Source of the DNA: Atherix ibis
Lineage: Eukaryota; Arthropoda; Insecta; Diptera; Athericidae
Direction of reading: 5' to 3'
NCBI GenBank assembly: GCA_958298945.1
Contig: OY282610.1
Coordinates: forward strand, 63,733,088-63,797,087
DNA length: 64,000 bases
The notes below the pieces were generated by a model. The model made no database searches, was not told the origin of the DNA, and saw only the letters and a program-made list of their open reading frames with translations. Below, in pieces: positions 60,571 through 64,000 of this stretch (its first letter is position 1; each line of letters opens with the position of its first letter). Both the position numbers and the translations under genes were made by a program.

Positions 60571-60816
60571 TTATCTGCAACTACAATTGTTCTTTTGTTT
60601 TTGCTTTTTTCGAAAAAAATTTGTTGATGGAGGTGTTAGTGTGACAGGAGGCATTGTCATAGTGGAGCATCTAAGTGCCTGCATTGTCCGATCTAATCGA
60701 TCTCTTTTTCGGAGCCTTTCATCAGCTTCTATGTTAATTAACGGTTTGACCGCACATTCGTTCGATGTTGAAGGTCTCCCTGAGCAGTGGTTCATCTTCC
60801 ACTGCTTCTCGGCTCG
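60571..60816 (-). other. Unrecognised protein-like minus-strand ORF or exon
   Basis: Open for 81 codons on the minus strand, in a patch less AT-rich than its surroundings. The product includes SGRPSTSNECAVKPLINIEA, DERLRKRDRLDRTMQALRC and TMPPVTLTPPSTN. A possible splice acceptor (GAGAAGCAG) lies at about 60803, but no clear donor follows before the AT-rich tail. It lies upstream of, and on the same strand as, the Ras-GAP gene, so an unidentified 5' exon is conceivable. A plus-strand frame (60587-60904) also spans this region. Confidence 0.25.
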
Positions 60817-61173
60817 TCAAAAAATACTTTATGACACCGAAAAACAAGGAATGTACCCCAAAAGGCTCATTGCGATATTTCGTAAGTCAAACTCGCCGAT
60901 TTAGAAAGCATAAGATCAGATTTGATGGCAAATCATTACTCCAAATTTCGCTGTTTCATATTTCGTAACACATTAAAACTAAACTACTTCACTTATCGTG
61001 CTTTATAAGCTCACTAGCTATCGGACGAGATTGAAATTTGTACTGCACGTCTAAGAGGGACTAATGTAGTATTGCCAGATCGTCATTAGTGATGATAGTC
61101 TCATTACTTTGCTGTTACACCACGTATCTGTGAGTAAGACGAACGGCTGAAAAGTAAACTGTGAGTGAACATA

Positions 61174-61912
61174 CGAGGTCTGTTCAAAAAGTATCGCGAA
61201 TTTTGAATTTCCGCGGGCTAAGTATATTCGATTTTCGATGTTTTTGTGGCCTTAATGTGGTACTCATGTCTCTCACTTATGCCGGCAAGTTCGGCCATTT
61301 TGAATGTTCAGTGAATTTTTGACAACTGCTTTGCTTGCACGTGTTTTGGCTCCTCTTCGATTTTTGCCCATTCCAAAAAATGGATCAAAGAATCTTTATC
61401 AAATTTTGTGTGAAAAACAAAATCAATTGCGCGGACGTATTCCGAATGTTGACTGTGGCATATGGTGAAGCTGCCTTGGACCGAAGCAACGTTTATCGGT
61501 GGTACAAAATGTTCTCAGAGGGCCGAGAAGATGTGAACGACGAAACAACAGACGAAAACATTGATGAAGTGAAGAAAATAGTATTGCCCAGTCGTCGAAT
61601 CACCGTTAGAGAAGTTGCTGAGGACTTAACCATATCGGTTAGGTCGTGCATTCAATTTTTACCAATGATTTGGGCGTGAGACGGGTTGCCGTGAAATTCG
61701 TACCAAAATTGTTCAATTTCGACCAAAAACACTACCGCATTAACATTGCTAAGGAGCTGTTGTACTCTGTCCGCGATGACCCAAATTTGCTCCAAAGGGT
61801 CATACCTGGTGACGAATCATGGGTTTATGGTTATGACGTGTAAATCAAAGCTCAATCATCCCAATGGAAGCTGCCGCACGAGCCAAGACCGAAAAAAGCG
61901 TGCCAAGTAACA
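61174..61912 (+). mobile_element. Mariner relic (FLJ37770-like lineage), 3'-truncated
   Basis: The 5' end CGAGGTCTGTTCAAAAAGTA follows TA at 61172-61173. ATG at 61380 opens MDQRIFIKFCVKNKINCADV, then ALDRSNVYRWYKMFSEGRED, TDENIDEVKKIV, RRITVREVAEDLTIS to a stop at 61679. Another frame continues LGVRRVAVKFVPKLFNFDQK, LLQRVIPGDESWVYGYDV* (first catalytic Asp), then SSQWKLPHEPRPKKA. The rest is replaced by jockey sequence at about 61912. Frameshifts present. Confidence 0.85.
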
Positions 61913-62990
61913 GGATAAACGGGAGTGAAATTTTTGATAGCGAGGAATGCACAGGTCCTGAACAAAGGGAACATTAAGATCACGATGTATTACGTGAGGG
62001 GGCATCAAATATTTTACGCAGGATCTTGGATTGTAAGGCCTGGACGCGATAGGAATTGGAACGTTTCGTTGTGCCACAAAGTTCAATTCCAAATGTCCAA
62101 ATAGGGAATTATAATCGTATTGGAGATTAGAAGGTTACTTTTGGTTGTTAGTTTCGAGCGTTTTTCAAGTAGTCTAAGAAGTTGTAGGTAACGTCTGTTA
62201 GGTTCAACCCTTTTTTTAGTCTAGTATGAGGGTTCCAGGTAAAATTCCAAATAAAGTACTTTATCATATTTTGGAATCATGTTGCTATTAAGGTATAAAG
62301 GGTGTAGGTTTTCCTTGACAAATTGTGAAAGTAATGTGAGCACTCTTCTTTTCATTTACCCTCACTCTCCATCTCTTAAACCAGGATTGTAGGTTGTGGA
62401 TATGGGATTGTAAATTGTTGGAAGCAGCTATGTCAGGAGAAAATTTCCAGAGTAAAGGAAAATACCATTATGTATGTAATTAAAACTAAAGCTTGTCGGG
62501 AAATTTGCTTCAGAATAGGAGCTACGACTATTATTAGATCATAAACAGGATCTTTTTTATTGGGAAGGCGCTGAATAGTAGTTTTAAATTTCCGAGGGTT
62601 TAAAATTTTTGGGAGGAAGACTCATAGGGAGTGGGAACATTAGTTCTTCGATGATTTTTCTAGTATGCGATTTGTGTTCTATACCAAATGTTTAGCAAAT
62701 ACTTCGTACATTTTCTTTGCCTGTTTTGGCCCAGTTACCGTCATTTTGTTTCAGTGGGTGTGATGTTTCTTCGTAAGAGAGTAGTCGTCTAGTGGCTTCC
62801 CATAAAGAATTATTGTCCCTAATGGAGCTTAGAGACGGCGATCTTACCTTTTCGTTCAGAACTCGATGGAACCATATTTCTCTTTTCGAACGAATTTTTT
62901 CGGCTTACGCATAAATATTTCCAGCTGGATTCTCTTAGATTGGAACCCTGAACGTAAACGAATCAATTTGAAAGTCATCTTAGTCGAAAT
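61913..62990 (-). mobile_element. Jockey-clade non-LTR fragment, copy B
   Basis: Minus-strand. 62092-61913 encodes NPRSCVKYLMPPHVIHRDLN and VPFVQDLCIPRYQKFHSRLS, the jockey ORF2 C-terminus. 62270-62440 matches the region after YADD (QDWF-KWRVKVN-like). 62450-62650 matches 325-550 of this window (early RT, with the SPREV and PGYD region), and 62700-62990 matches the endonuclease-RT linker also in copy A. Internal deletions and stops. Joined directly to the mariner relic at its 3' side without a poly-A, so that border is a rearrangement. Confidence 0.8.
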
Positions 62991-63039
62991 TAGTCCGTAT
63001 TAAATTGGAATGCAAACGATCCCATTCATTTTATTAATA

Positions 63040-63930
63040 TTTTTTTTTATTTTATGACAAAGACATTAAATGACAGGAGAGGAACTTGTAAGAGTAAACA
63101 CCCATCGATGTTTCTCTACGTAACGAGATTTTAACATTATAATAAATCTCAATTTTTTTTTAAACGTCGTCGACTGTAAATAGGGAAGGTAACAGAGGAA
63201 AGCTTTAGTAATGAGGGGATTGCAGAGCTAACAGGTTAGTCGGTAGTGAAACTTTTTATAACGAGAGACGCACAAATCAGGAACGAAGGAAAAATTTAGT
63301 TCACGATGAATAACTTCGTTATGAGCATAGAACGGGGCATCAACGATTGTGTTCGGAGGATTTTGGATTGAGCGGATTGGATGCGATAGGAATTGGAAGC
63401 CTTGGTAGAACCCCATAGCTCAGTACTGTATGTCCAGATCGGTTTTAAAATCGTAGTGTCAATTAAGAGTTTGTTCTTTAGTGTCAGTTTCGAACGGTTG
63501 TCCAGTAGTCCAAGGAGTAGTCAGTAAGGTCTGTTAAGTTCTGTAGATGGAATAACTTTGTCTTTTAATGGAATAATGTCGCCATTGAGGTATATCGGGA
63601 TGGGGGAATCTTTGCAGAGGGTGAAGGTAACATGTACACTCTTCTGTTCATTTACTTTTACTCTCCACCTTGTAAACCAGTCTTGGAGATTTTTGATATG
63701 AAATTGTAGCTTTCTGGTAGCGATTTTGATATTGGAGTATCGTCAGCAAAAGTAGCGGTTATAGTTTTGGGATTAGTTGAGATGTCAAAGGTATAAATAT
63801 TATATAGGATTGGGGCAGAGAATCCAACAATACTTCAGCTTTTTCTTTATCTGTTTTGGCCCAGTTACCGTCATTTTGTTTCAGTGGGTGTGATGTTCTT
63901 TTGTACGAGAGTATTAGTCTAGTGGTTTTC
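63040..63930 (-). mobile_element. Jockey-clade non-LTR fragment, copy A
   Basis: Minus-strand. 63840-63930 is the linker region, fused by deletion to post-YADD sequence (63560-63830). Then come LKPIWTYSTELWGSTKASNS, IVDAPFYAHNEVIHRELNFS and FVPDLCVSRYKKFHYRLT near 63460-63228, then a 3'UTR ending at an A-rich tail near 63040-63055. Stops present. Its 63419-63460 stretch matches positions 1-40. Confidence 0.82.
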
Positions 63931-64000
63931 TAAAGAAGAAATAATAAGGATAATTAATTAACAAGTAACAGTAATTAGATATACGAGAAGGTAATATACT

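Overview
This is a window of insect nuclear DNA, almost certainly from a true fly (higher Diptera). Three things point there: strong AT-richness with long A/T runs and microsatellites; minimal introns of about 57-110 bp with GT..AG borders; and one large conserved gene, on the minus strand at 32171-37568, that I recognise as the fly orthologue of the SynGAP/DAB2IP Ras-GAP family (Drosophila raskol). The repeat complement (R1-clade and jockey-clade non-LTR elements, several mariner subfamilies, hAT and piggyBac relics) fits a brachyceran such as a tephritid or muscid, but I cannot fix the species.

Layout. 1-560 is a decayed jockey-type reverse transcriptase on the minus strand. 560-15900 is mostly non-coding AT-rich DNA with two related mariner relics (4819-5902, 12293-13264), a 7-bp tandem repeat, two hairpins (one a miniature transposon) and a GC-richer CAG/GCG block near 3950-4200 that looks like a 5'UTR or promoter. 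15917-20890 holds two R1-clade retrotransposon 3' halves in inverted orientation. 21590-24230 holds a jockey relic followed by a hAT relic. 25525-26461 is a mariner deletion derivative with perfect ends, 27681-28517 a second Tc1/mariner family, and 29988-31183 an irritans-type mariner. 32171-37568 is the Ras-GAP gene: seven coding exons, with further 5' exons not identified. 38205-43107 has an orphan R1 3' tail and a third R1 fragment. 45031-45996 holds a spliced but truncated THAP-domain mini-gene facing an unrecognised ORF. 48800-53430 carries two blocks of a 31-bp-period minisatellite interleaved with Tc1 and mariner relics. 53640-58030 has Tc3-like and piggyBac relics and a jockey/CR1-type element split by a nearly complete mariner. 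61174-63930 has another mariner relic and two more jockey fragments.

How it fits together. The only clearly functional gene is the Ras-GAP gene. Its first visible exon starts mid-codon, so the gene extends to higher coordinates, and much of 37.6-64 kb may be its intron or 5' flank, filled with transposons. All transposon copies I can read carry stops, frameshifts or deletions. The least damaged is the mariner at 56123-57404.
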